Source: Pelomonas nitida (lineage in GTDB: Bacteria; Pseudomonadota; Gammaproteobacteria; Burkholderiales; Burkholderiaceae_C). Taken from it: 64,000 nucleotides of DNA. The stretch lies in assembly GCF_043555975.1 (NCBI RefSeq), contig NZ_JBIGIA010000012.1, positions 1 through 64,000 of the forward strand, read 5' to 3'. Positions 15,073 through 23,500 of this stretch are shown here, piece by piece; the first letter of the stretch is position 1, and each line of letters opens with the position of its first letter. The position numbers and the translations under genes were made by a program. The notes beneath the pieces were generated by a model, which was given only the letters and a program-made list of their open reading frames with translations, did not search any database and had not been told where the DNA came from.

Positions 15073-15390
15073 CTACCTTCGCCTGGCCTTGCCGGCCCGC
15101 CCGGCCTTGGACCACTCGTAGACCTCGCCGTCGGGCGTGCGCCCGCCCTCCACGGCCGACACGCCCGGCTTGCCGACATGGTCGTCCAGCTCGGTGGAGA
15201 TGCTGACGTGCCGGTGCCCCTGGCGGCGCTGCTCCTCGGCGCAGGCCAGCGCCTGCGTCAACGCCTGGCCGCCGAAGAACTCGCACACCGGCGCGGCGGC
15301 CTCGCCCTCGCCTTCCAGCCAATACACGACGATGCCCAAATCGATCTCCGGTGTGCAGGGACGCCCGCTGCCGGCCGCATCATGCAGCAT
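15073..15390 (-). CDS. hypothetical protein upstream of uvrD
   Basis: This 105-residue soluble protein of unknown function has a globular core, DLGIVVYWLEGEGEAAAPVCEFFGG, then helix ALTQALACAEEQRRQGHRHVSIS and a basic tail KAGRAGKARRR. The order of strand, helix and strand, ending in EVYEWSKAG, suggests a small alpha/beta domain. Its frame stays open further upstream, but only into the leader region of the divergent cyclic-di-GMP gene, so ATG 15390 is preferred. It sits 19 bp before uvrD on the same strand, which suggests co-expression. The Lys/Arg tail could bind nucleic acid, but this is inference. Confidence 0.65.
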   Translation of the reverse strand: MLHDAAGSGRPCTPEIDLGIVVYWLEGEGEAAAPVCEFFGGQALTQALACAEEQRRQGHRHVSISTELDDHVGKPGVSAVEGGRTPDGEVYEWSKAGRAGKARRR

Positions 15391-15490
15391 CCGCGCACCC
15401 GGCCGTGACTGCACCAAGAGCGTGCCACCACGACACAAGCGGTGCCATGCCATGCACGAAACCGGGCGCCGTGGGTGGCGCGATGCAGGC

Positions 15491-17794
15491 ATGCGATTTG
15501 CGCAGTCCCCGCCCATGACCAACTGCCAGGGATTCCGCTCGCCCCCCGATCCCGCCCCGAACGAGCCCCTGGAAACACCCCCCGGCCTGGCCATGGCGGC
15601 CGTGCTGGAACGCGCCGCCGGCCTGGGCCGCTGGTGGCATGACCCGGCAACGGGCCGCAGCGCACTGTCCACGGTCGCAGCGGAACTGCTGGAAATGCCG
15701 GGTGCCGCCGACGCCGACGGGCTGTACGCCTGCTTCGGGCACGTCGTCGAAGACGACATCCCGACCCTGACGCGCGCCTGGACAGGCACGGCGGCGGACG
15801 CGCCGGCCGACGTCCGCGTCGTCAGTGCCGCGCGCGGGCTGCGCTGGCTGCGCGCGACGCCGCTGCCGGTCGACCCGGCACGGCCCCGCTGCCACCACGG
15901 CCTGCTGCAGGACATCACCGACCTCACGCACGCCGCCGTGCGCGAACGGCTGGGCTACGCGCTGACGGAATACCTCGTCGGCACGCACACGCTCGAAGAC
16001 GCCATCACCCATGTCATCCAGCTCATCTGCCGCAAGCTGGGCTGGGAGTGGGGCGCCTACTGGCAGGCCGCACGGGATGCAGACGGCCGGGAGCAGCTGC
16101 ACTGCCGGCACTTCTGGCACCCGCCCAGTCAGGCGCTGGAGCACTTCAGCCGGGCCAGCGTCAACCTGGGCATGGCGGCCGGCGACGGCCTCGTGGGGCG
16201 GGTGTGGTCGACCGGCCGGGCCGAATGGGTCGAGGACATGCGCACCGACCCGCGCTTCCTGCGCCGTGGCACCGCCCACACCTGCGGGCTGTCGTCGGGT
16301 TATGTATTCCCTGTCACCTACACGTCGGACGATGGGCAGCACCACCGCCCCGGCGTGCTGGAGTTCTACAGCAGCCTCTCGCGCCAGCCCGACGCGCAGC
16401 TGCCCAAGGTCTCCGCAACCATCGGCGCGCTGATTGCCCAGACGGCCCAGCGCCTGGAGACCGAAGCCGTCATCCGCCGGCTCGCCCAGCTCGACGAGAT
16501 GACCGAGCTGGACAACCGTGCGCACTTCTACGCCCAGCTCCATGACCACTGCCAGAAGGCTCAGCGCGACGGCGGGCGCTTCGCGCTGATGTTCATCGAC
16601 CTGGACCGCTTCAAGGCCATCAACGATGCCTTCGGGCACGAGGCCGGCAACGCGGTGCTGCACGGCTTCGCCCGGCGGCTGCAGGCCCTGGCACCGCCGC
16701 CCGCCCGCGTCGGCCGCCTGGGTGGCGACGAGTTCGCCGTGCTGCTGCCCGGCCAGGGCGATGCGCACGCGCTCGCGCTGCTGGCGGACGACGTGCTGGG
16801 CGCCGCGACCCAGCCTTTCGGCTACGACGGCATGGCGCTGAACGTGTCGGCCAGCGTCGGCGTGAGCCGCTTCCCGGAGAACGGCCAGACGGCGCCCGAG
16901 CTGCTGCGCAGCGCCGACGCCGCGATGTACCGCGTGAAGCAGAACGGCCGCAATGGCAGCAACGTCTTCTCCACCAGCAGCCCCGATTCGCTGGCCCAGC
17001 AGCGGGCCCGGCTGGCGCAGCGCCTGTCCATCGAGGCGCAACTGCGCCAGGCGCTGCAGGCACGCGAACTCCAGCTGGTCTACCAGCCCATCGTCGAGCT
17101 GGCCAGCGGCGCGTTGCACGGCGTCGAGGCGCTGATCCGCTGGCGCAAGGCCGACGGCGAGGTCGTGCCGCCCGATGTCTTCATTCCCATCGCCGAGCAG
17201 AGCGACCTCATCATCGGCATCGGCCGCTGGGTGCTCAGCCAGGCGCTGCACGACCTGGCCTCGCTGCAGGGCGGCCCGCTCGCGCCGCTGAAGGTGCACG
17301 TCAACATGGCCGCGTCGGAGTTCACGAGCAGCACGCTGCCGGCCGACCTGCGCGCCATGGCCGCCGACCTCGCCGTGCCGGCCTCGCAGGTGGTGCTGGA
17401 ACTCACCGAGAGCATGCTGATGCGCCAGCCCGAGCAGGTGAAGCGCGTCATGCGCCAGCTGCGCGAGACGGGCTTCGAGATCTCGCTGGACGACTTCGGC
17501 ATGGGCCACTCGTCGCTGGCCATGCTCAACAGCCTGCCGATCGACTCGCTGAAGATCGACCGCAGCTTCGTGCGCGAGCTGGCCAGCGGCGCGCGCGACC
17601 GCGCCATCGCGCAGACCATCGTGCAACTGGGCCAGCACCTGCAGCTGGAGGTCGTCGCCGAAGGCATCGAGAGCGAGGCGCAGCTGGCCGTGCTGCGCGC
17701 CTGCGGCTGCCGCTTCGGCCAGGGCTACCTGCTCGGGCGGCCGCTGCCGCTGCACGACCTGTTGGCCGCCTTCCCGAAACATCGCCCGCACTGA
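15491..17794 (+). CDS. GAF-GGDEF-EAL cyclic-di-GMP signalling protein
   Basis: This protein of about 767 residues has three recognisable parts: a GAF-like sensor domain around 155-310 (LEDAITHVIQLICRKLGWEWGAYW...GDGLVGRVWSTGRAEWVEDM), a GGDEF diguanylate cyclase domain with intact GGDEF at 411-415, and an EAL phosphodiesterase domain with intact EAL at 546-548 and DDFGMGHSSLAML. About 120 residues before the GAF resemble a PAS fold (ITDLTHAAVRERLGY follows it). All catalytic signatures for both making and breaking cyclic-di-GMP are present, so net activity cannot be told from sequence. There are no membrane segments. The start is uncertain: ATGs at 15452, 15491 and 15515 are all in frame without a strong ribosome site. 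Confidence 0.9.
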   Translation: MRFAQSPPMTNCQGFRSPPDPAPNEPLETPPGLAMAAVLERAAGLGRWWHDPATGRSALSTVAAELLEMPGAADADGLYACFGHVVEDDIPTLTRAWTGTAADAPADVRVVSAARGLRWLRATPLPVDPARPRCHHGLLQDITDLTHAAVRERLGYALTEYLVGTHTLEDAITHVIQLICRKLGWEWGAYWQAARDADGREQLHCRHFWHPPSQALEHFSRASVNLGMAAGDGLVGRVWSTGRAEWVEDMRTDPRFLRRGTAHTCGLSSGYVFPVTYTSDDGQHHRPGVLEFYSSLSRQPDAQLPKVSATIGALIAQTAQRLETEAVIRRLAQLDEMTELDNRAHFYAQLHDHCQKAQRDGGRFALMFIDLDRFKAINDAFGHEAGNAVLHGFARRLQALAPPPARVGRLGGDEFAVLLPGQGDAHALALLADDVLGAATQPFGYDGMALNVSASVGVSRFPENGQTAPELLRSADAAMYRVKQNGRNGSNVFSTSSPDSLAQQRARLAQRLSIEAQLRQALQARELQLVYQPIVELASGALHGVEALIRWRKADGEVVPPDVFIPIAEQSDLIIGIGRWVLSQALHDLASLQGGPLAPLKVHVNMAASEFTSSTLPADLRAMAADLAVPASQVVLELTESMLMRQPEQVKRVMRQLRETGFEISLDDFGMGHSSLAMLNSLPIDSLKIDRSFVRELASGARDRAIAQTIVQLGQHLQLEVVAEGIESEAQLAVLRACGCRFGQGYLLGRPLPLHDLLAAFPKHRPH

Positions 17795-17841
17795 GCCCGG
17801 CACTGACGACACCGGCGCCGCAGCAGGCATGATGCGGCGCC

Positions 17842-18240
17842 ATGACTGCTCCGCTCCCCTGCCCCTGCGGCCGCCCGCTGCCCTACGCCGCCTGCTGCGG
17901 CGTCTGGCATGCCGAACACGCCGCCAGCGGCCGGCTCGCCGCGCCCACCCCCGAAGCCCTCATGCGCTCGCGCTACGCCGCCTTCGTGCTCGATGAGCGC
18001 GCCTACCTGCTCGCCACCTGGCATGCCAGCACCCGGCCCGCCGCGCTGGAGGCGCCGGAGCCGGGGCTCAAGTGGCTGGGCCTGACCGTCAAGCAGGCCG
18101 CGCTGCAGGACGCCGACCACGGCACCGTCGAGTTCGTCGCCCGCAGCAAGCTGGCGGGACGCGCACACCGGCTGCACGAGGTCAGCCGCTTTGTGCGCGA
18201 GGACGGCGCCTGGCTCTACGTCGACGGCGACGTCGCTTAG
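17842..18240 (+). CDS. YchJ-family SEC-C motif protein
   Basis: This 132-residue protein matches the YchJ/UPF0225 family. It opens with a zinc-binding SEC-C-like motif (CPCGRPLPYAACCGVWH, residues 7-23), followed by the conserved TPEALMRSRYAAFVLDERAYLLATWHAST and the GLKWLGLTVK segment leading into an NTF2-like fold. Homologues are cytoplasmic and of unsettled function. Its stop is four bases from the stop of the convergent AidA/PixA-family gene. Confidence 0.9.
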   Translation: MTAPLPCPCGRPLPYAACCGVWHAEHAASGRLAAPTPEALMRSRYAAFVLDERAYLLATWHASTRPAALEAPEPGLKWLGLTVKQAALQDADHGTVEFVARSKLAGRAHRLHEVSRFVREDGAWLYVDGDVA

Positions 18241-18244
18241 CCCA

Positions 18245-18787
18245 TCACTTCACCTGGATGGACGGGTCCCAGTAGAAGTAGCCGTACAGCTGCTGGTTCT
18301 CGCCGTCGGCCAGCGTGTAGAGCGCGAAGTTCACGTAGAAGTACTCGGTGCCCGCCTTCATCACCTTGGAGTCGAAGCTGCTGAAGCTCTGCTGCATCGG
18401 CTTGGCCGGCAGGCCGTTCTTGGTCGTCGGGTCGGGCTGCGCCGCGCCGTTGCGCACCACGAGGTTGGGCACGAACTGGTTGAAGACGTTGTCGCCCTTC
18501 CAGTAGTTGATGCCGTAGACGATGACGGCGTCGTCGGAGTTGTTGTAGATGGACACGCCGGTGTAGGAGACGTAGTCGCCCGGCAGCGCCGAGAACACCA
18601 GGTCGGCCGTGCCCTGCTTGTCGATACCGCCGCGCGGATCGGTGCAGATCATGTACTGGCTGTGGTGGTCGATGCCCGTCGGGCGCGCCGGGTCCTTGCT
18701 GGGGTTGGGGTAGTGCGTCTTGACATAGTCCGTGTCGATGACGACGAGGACGTTGATTTGCTGGGCGCTGGAAGCAGCGGTGTTCAT
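18245..18787 (-). CDS. AidA/PixA-family inclusion-body protein
   Basis: This 180-residue protein belongs to the PixA/AidA family. It shows the typical start INVLVVIDTDYVKTHYPNPSKDP, the conserved HHSQYMICTDPR, and the middle GDYVSYTGVSIYNNSDDAVIVYGINYW. The family includes PixA of Xenorhabdus, which forms intracellular crystalline inclusions, and AidA of Burkholderia, which is quorum-regulated and linked to host killing; the molecular role is not established. There is no signal peptide. AAGGAG lies seven bases before the ATG, a strong translation start. A 42-residue ORF precedes it by 94 bp on the same strand. It may belong to the accessory cluster headed by the nSTAND-type regulator at 20596-23982. 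Confidence 0.88.
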   Translation of the reverse strand: MNTAASSAQQINVLVVIDTDYVKTHYPNPSKDPARPTGIDHHSQYMICTDPRGGIDKQGTADLVFSALPGDYVSYTGVSIYNNSDDAVIVYGINYWKGDNVFNQFVPNLVVRNGAAQPDPTTKNGLPAKPMQQSFSSFDSKVMKAGTEYFYVNFALYTLADGENQQLYGYFYWDPSIQVK

Positions 18788-18881
18788 GGCGGTTCTCCTT
18801 GCAGATGGATGGAGGAAGCCTGGCGAGCCCGGTCAGCACGCCCCTGGCGGGCGGGTGGGTGGGCTCGGCAGGGCGTGCAGA

Positions 18882-19010
18882 TCAGCTCGAACGGGCCGAC
18901 GCGTGGCCGCCGTCGAGTGCCTCGGGCGCGCTGCCGGCAGCGCGGCAGCCTTCGTTGGCGACGTCGGGCACGACGTTGCCGGGGCCATGGTTCTGGCAGA
19001 TACAGGACAT
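18882..19010 (-). CDS. putative 42-residue cysteine-containing peptide
   Basis: This short frame encodes MSCICQNHGPGNVVPDVANE followed by 22 more residues (GCRAAGSAPE...SARSS). GAAAGGGA lies 5-6 bases before the ATG (AAAGGGATCGTC-ATG), a credible ribosome site. It has three cysteines (3, 5, 22), a Gly/Pro-rich middle and no hydrophobic helix. It lies 94 bp upstream of the AidA/PixA-family gene on the same strand. It could be a genuine small protein, a leader peptide, or chance. No family is recognised. Confidence 0.42.
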   Translation of the reverse strand: MSCICQNHGPGNVVPDVANEGCRAAGSAPEALDGGHASARSS

Positions 19011-19763
19011 GACGATCCCTTTCGTGAATACCGCGATGGGGGGTGAACCGCCGCCCCTGCGGCAGAGGCGGCGGCCAGCTCGTGCCAGCTCCAGCGGAGC
19101 CTGGTCACGAGTTGGGTCCATCTTGGTTGCCGAGGGCGCCCGCCACCTTCCCGCAAGCTGCGGGCGCACCGAATACGGCGCCAACGGCCGGGAAGATTGC
19201 GGGAAGGCACGAGACGACCGTTTCGCCACACCGGGCGGCCGTGGTGCTGACGGACGCGACCGGGGGTTCCACCGCTGACCTTCAGGTTCGCGGGGCCAGC
19301 AGTTCGAGGCTGAGCCTCTCCCAGTTGGATGGAGCGCAGTGAACTGCAGCCGACCTGCGCATGGCGGTCGGGGATGTCTTGGCGACGACTGGTTTGACCC
19401 GTTGCATCAAGCCGGGATTTGCCTTCGGCGAAACCTGCGGTTTTCGCCCCGGCGGGCGACCTACTTTGGCTTCGCCGAAGGCAAATCCCGGCTGGCCCTC
19501 TCGCTCATACCAACAGCCGCCAATGCGATCCGGAACCAGCGCGTAGACACATGGCGTGAGCCAGGCGAAGCCCGACGCGCGGCGCCGGGACGCTGGGGCT
19601 CGAGACGTGGGCATGCAATGCCAGCTACCGACCCGGTGCCGACATTCGCATCACGGAGCAGCCAGCGGGAAAACGGACGGTCAAGCTTGAAGTTGCACCG
19701 CGACCGACGGCTTGCCGACGTGAGTCGACCAAAGCGACGGGTGAGGCGTTGCCGCTCGACTTA
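19011..19763. other. gene-poor stretch
   Basis: No convincing coding region was found here on either strand. Open frames present are short, lack ribosome sites, and run through an inverted repeat (19411-19492). The part upstream of 19010 should hold the promoter for the 42-residue ORF and the AidA/PixA-family gene. The region 19500-19763 shows lower GC and no codon bias like its neighbours. Confidence 0.6.
19411..19492. repeat. perfect 22-bp inverted repeat with 38-bp loop
   Basis: Arms 19411-19432 (starting GCCGGGATTTGCCTTCGGCG) and 19471-19492 are exact reverse complements. The loop contains CGCCCCGGCGGGCGACCTAC followed by TTT, the same core that opens both halves of the 546-bp repeat at 45268-45813. 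It is therefore a shorter relative of that intergenic repeat family. Confidence 0.85.
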
Positions 19764-20018
19764 TCAAAGCAACACTCCAGCAAGAGCGAGGCAGCCTGCC
19801 AACCCGAGTGCCCAACCCAGGCTATCCATCGGCAGCGCCAGCAGCCAGATCAGAGGCTGAATGAGACGGCAAGCCTGCCCCATTGCGCCACCGCGCCCAA
19901 TCTCCGCTTGGATGTCCGCGTGCAACTCGGACACTTCCTTCGCCCCGACGCCAAATGTTGAAACGCCAAGCGAGAAGAAGGCATACGCGATGCCTAGAAC
20001 GAATAGCAAGAACGGCAT
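19764..20018 (-). CDS. putative small two-TM membrane protein
   Basis: This 84-residue frame starts MPFLLFVLGIAYAFFSLGVS, a strong first membrane segment (2-22), followed by a polar, acidic loop KEVSELHADIQAEIGRGG and a second hydrophobic stretch LIQPLIWLLALPMDSLGWALGLAGCLALAGVLL (53-84) that may cross the membrane once or twice. No ribosome site is obvious before 20018, and the frame continues upstream through a hairpin, so the start is uncertain. It is separated from the upstream 147-residue gene by a terminator-like hairpin. No family is recognised. Confidence 0.45.
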   Translation of the reverse strand: MPFLLFVLGIAYAFFSLGVSTFGVGAKEVSELHADIQAEIGRGGAMGQACRLIQPLIWLLALPMDSLGWALGLAGCLALAGVLL

Positions 20019-20108
20019 TCTGTTTCGCCCGAGCGGCTTAAGGTGTTGATATGGCTCGCCAACGATTTGAGCATGCGCACAGACTGCCCGGCAGCATCCA
20101 AGTCGAAA

Positions 20109-20130
20109 GCCCATGCCCACCGGCATGGGC
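20109..20130 (-). terminator. hairpin after the 147-residue gene
   Basis: A perfect 9-bp stem (GCCCATGCC / GGCATGGGC) with a 4-nt loop lies 10 bases after the stop of the minus-strand gene at 20140-20583. On the minus strand only TTTC follows, so it is a weak intrinsic terminator or an mRNA-end stabiliser. Confidence 0.5.
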
Positions 20131-20139
20131 CCCGCCCGT

Positions 20140-20583
20140 TCAGCCGAAGGTGGTGTTCTTGATTTCGGGATCGTGGGTCGCGACCAAGTCCACGGTGCCG
20201 TCAGGCGAGGTGACCGAGAACACCAGGATGACGCCGCGCCGGGTCTGCGGCATGACCGGGAAGACGATGCGCTGCTCGGCGTCGGCCATGAAGGTGTTGG
20301 GCAGCAGCGTGGTGCTTTGCAGCGTCTTGGCCACGGCCGCCAGCAGCACGGCGCCTTCGATGGCCTTGAGGCCGTGCAACGACGCGGCCGGTGGAGCGGG
20401 ACGGACGCCCTGGATGCAGAGGAAGTCGACAGTGAAGCCCTGGTCCTGGCAGTTGAGCGAGTCGGGCGGCACGCTGTAGCCCTGCGCATTCAGATAGATG
20501 CACTGCATCAAGCCGCGGTCGTTCCAGCAGGGCACCACCGTGTAGGTGGACATGGGAAGGCTGGGGAGGTCTGACGTGGTCAT
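20140..20583 (-). CDS. hypothetical protein coupled to the nSTAND-type regulator
   Basis: This 147-residue protein is not recognised. It begins MTTSDLPSLPMSTYTVVPCW and has Cys residues at about 19, 28, 46 and 57, a Pro/Ala-rich linker, a helix (GLKAIEGAVLLAAVAKTLQS) and a C-terminal beta-rich part (GVILVFSVTSPDGTVDLVATHDPEIKNT). No signal peptide or TM segment is evident. The start at 20583 is set by AAAAGGA six bases upstream; this ribosome site overlaps the stop codon of the regulator gene (20596), so translation of the two is very likely coupled. That makes it the best candidate for the regulator's dedicated partner or effector. Confidence 0.72.
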   Translation of the reverse strand: MTTSDLPSLPMSTYTVVPCWNDRGLMQCIYLNAQGYSVPPDSLNCQDQGFTVDFLCIQGVRPAPPAASLHGLKAIEGAVLLAAVAKTLQSTTLLPNTFMADAEQRIVFPVMPQTRRGVILVFSVTSPDGTVDLVATHDPEIKNTTFG

Positions 20584-20595
20584 GAGCATTCCTTT

Positions 20596-23500
20596 TCAGT
20601 GGGGGTTGGACGCAAACGTCGTCATGGGTCGGTAACCGCCGGCTGCGAGAGCCTGCAGTTCCCGGGGGGCCGGCGGCTCGGCAGTCGAGCAGCCGCGGGC
20701 GGCGAGCCATGCCTCGCGCACCAGTCCGGCCTGGCCCGAACTCACGCTCGGCTGCAGTGCGGCAGCGGCCTGGGCACAGGCGGCCGACCGGGGCGGCAGC
20801 GCCGTGCCTGCCGGCTCGGCCAGGCGCAGTCCCAGCAACGTGAGACGGGCCAGGAATTCATTGAGCTGCCAGTTCAGCGGGCGCTGAGCCAGCAGCCGCG
20901 CCACTCGGCCGCGCGCGTCGGCCCAGGCCGCGAACTCCGCCGGTGCGTCGCCCCGGGCACGGGCCTGCAGCGCCTGCACGGCGACGAGCCGGGCCAGCGT
21001 CTCCTGCCACAGCGGCTCGGCGGCGCCCTCGGCCTCGCGGCGCACATCGGCCAGCTGACGGGCCAGTTGGGCGGCGTCGAGCCGCTGACCGGCGTCGGCC
21101 TGCATCATCAGGCGCAGCGCCTCGGCATGGGCCAGCTCGGCACGCCAGAGTCGGTTGCCCGGGTCGTTGTGCGCCGCGCGCGCCAGCCATTGCGTGGCGT
21201 CGCCCATGGTCGCGGCGGCGGCCGCGTGGTCGCCGAGGTCGCGCTGCGCCTCGGCGCGCCTGACCTGCAAAGCGCCCAAGTCGTGCAGCCGCACGAACTC
21301 GCCGGGGCGGGCCTCGTGCATCGCGAGCTGTGCGCCACGCGAGGCGTCCAGCAGCGCCAGTGCCGCCCGCGGCTGCCCACGCAGGCGCGCCAGCAGCCCC
21401 AGCCAGGTTCGCGAGCTGGCCACGGCGTCTTGCAGTTCCACGTCACCGGGCTGCGCGGCCAGCAGCGCCAGCTTGAGCTGCAAGGCCTGCTGGAACCAGC
21501 GTTCGGCGTCGGCCCAGGCGGCGCGGCGCAAGGCGATGGAGCCCAGGCTGTTGAGCGCGAAGCCGAGTTCGCTGCGGGCGCCGGCATCACCCGGCACGGC
21601 CCGCAGCCACTGCTCGCAGGCGTCGCGGTAGCGGCCCATGGCTTCGGCCGCGCGGGCATGGTCGCCCTGGTCGAACGCGGCCTGCCCCTGCCAGAAGGCG
21701 GTGGCGCCAACGGCCTTGAAATAGTCACCCGGCGGCACCTCGCCACCGAACCGCAGCGAGGCCAGCAGCCGCTGGGCCTGGGCCAGCGCATCTTGCGCGA
21801 GCGGCGCATCACCCTTGCCACGCGTGCCTTCCACCTCCGCCAGCACGATCAGCGCCTTGGCACGCTGCAGCCGGTCGGCGGGCGCCTCCTCCGGCGCCGG
21901 CACGGCCCCAAGCACGGCCAGGCTCTGCCGGCCGACACTGCCCAGCAGATCGAGCCGGCCGATGGGCCGCAACTGGTCGGCCAGGTCGCCGAGCATGAAC
22001 GACGTCAGCCGCTGGCTTTGCCGCGCCCGGTCGGCCGCCACGGTGGCCAGCTCGGCGTTGCGCATGGCCGCCAAGGCTGTCAGCAACGCCAGCCCGGCCA
22101 CGCCGGCCGACGCCAGCCAGCGCCAGCGCGCCAGCCGCCGCAGCCGCGCCTGCGAGCGGGCCACGCAGTCCCGCACCTCGGCCCCGAACAGCTGCGGTGC
22201 CTCGGCAATGGCGGCCACCGCCTGCCACAGCATGGCGCCGCGCGGCAGCAGCAGCGCGTTGGCCCGGCCGCCCTCCCGCCAGCGCTGCACCCAGGGCAGC
22301 AACTGCTCACGCATGGCCAGCGTGGCCCGGTGCTGGGCCAGCCAGGCCGTGACGCGCGGCCAGCTGCGCAGCACCGCCTCGTGCACCACGCGGCAGCCCG
22401 GCTGGCCGTTGAGCTGGTCGGCCACCAGCAGGCGCGACTGCACCAAGGCCTGCACCAGCGCGCGCTCGTCGTCGTCGGCCAGGTCCTGCTCGGGCAGCCA
22501 GCGCCCGGTGGGCGGCGCGTCCTCCGTGGGCAGGCCCACCAGGCGTGGCAACAGCCGCGTCAGCGCGGCCTGCTGCTGGGCAGGCAGCTCTGCCAACGCC
22601 GCCTCCGCACGGCGGCCGATGGCGCCCTCCAGCCCGCCCATGGCGGCGTAAGCGGCCCAGCTCAGCTCATCGCCAGCCTCGCGCTGCAGATACAGCTCCT
22701 GCAGCGTGTACTGCAACAGCGGTAGCGCGTCGCGCGTGTTCAGCGCGTCCGCGCACAGCCGGTCGTCGAGCCGGTTCAGCCCGGCGGGGTCGGTGCCGAA
22801 CACCAGCGCGCCCGCGCGCGCCGGCAACCGGATCATCTGCGCGATGGCGGCCGTCGAGGGCAGCGGCAGGTCCATGTGCGCCCCATGCTCCTTGTCGCGC
22901 AGCAGCGTCGGATGGCGGGCCAACCGGGCATAGAAGTCATTGCGGCAGATGGCCACCAGCAGCACCGCCTTGGCGCGCACCAGCGCGTCGATGCAGGCCA
23001 GGAAGCCACGCACGACGTCGTCAGCGGTCAGCAGCAGCAAGGCCTCCAGCCGGTCCAGCACGAGCAACGGCGGTGGCGGCTCGGCGATGGCCGTGGGGTA
23101 CGCGCCGCGCAGGCCCACGTGGATGAGCCGGGCCACCTCCTGCGGCTGCGCCTGCAACACCGGCGCCAGCGACTCCATGCTCCAGCCCGACAGCAGCGGC
23201 GTGCCAGCCACGTCCCAGTCGAGCAGCGTACCGGCCAGCGCGGGCCACAGCCCCAATTCGCCGGCACCGCCCAGGTCCACGATGGCAGCGGCGCAGGTGG
23301 CGAGCCGTTCCGCGCCCGGTGCAGCGTCACCGGCCGCCGCCAACAGCGCGGGCAGCAGCCCCGCCTGCACCAGCGAAGTCTTGCCCGACCCGCTGGGGCC
23401 CAGCAGCACCACCTGCGGGTAGCCGCGCCGCCACTGGGCCAGCAAGCGCTCGTGCAGCGACGTCACCTGTTCGTCCCGGCCAAAGAACACATCGGCCTGC

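Noticed and set aside
15137..15490. N-terminal extension of the GGDEF-EAL protein
   Set aside because: The added residues are Ser/Pro/Arg-rich and overlap the divergent 105-residue gene; they do not look like protein sequence under selection.
19282..19614. 110-codon minus-strand frame in the gene-poor region
   Set aside because: It runs through both arms of the 19411-19492 inverted repeat, lacks a ribosome site and has no recognisable or well-composed protein.
20599..22725. Long plus-strand open frame opposite the regulator gene
   Set aside because: Its product is Arg/Gln/Gly-rich without motifs, while the minus strand encodes recognisable winged-helix and NTPase domains with a ribosome site.
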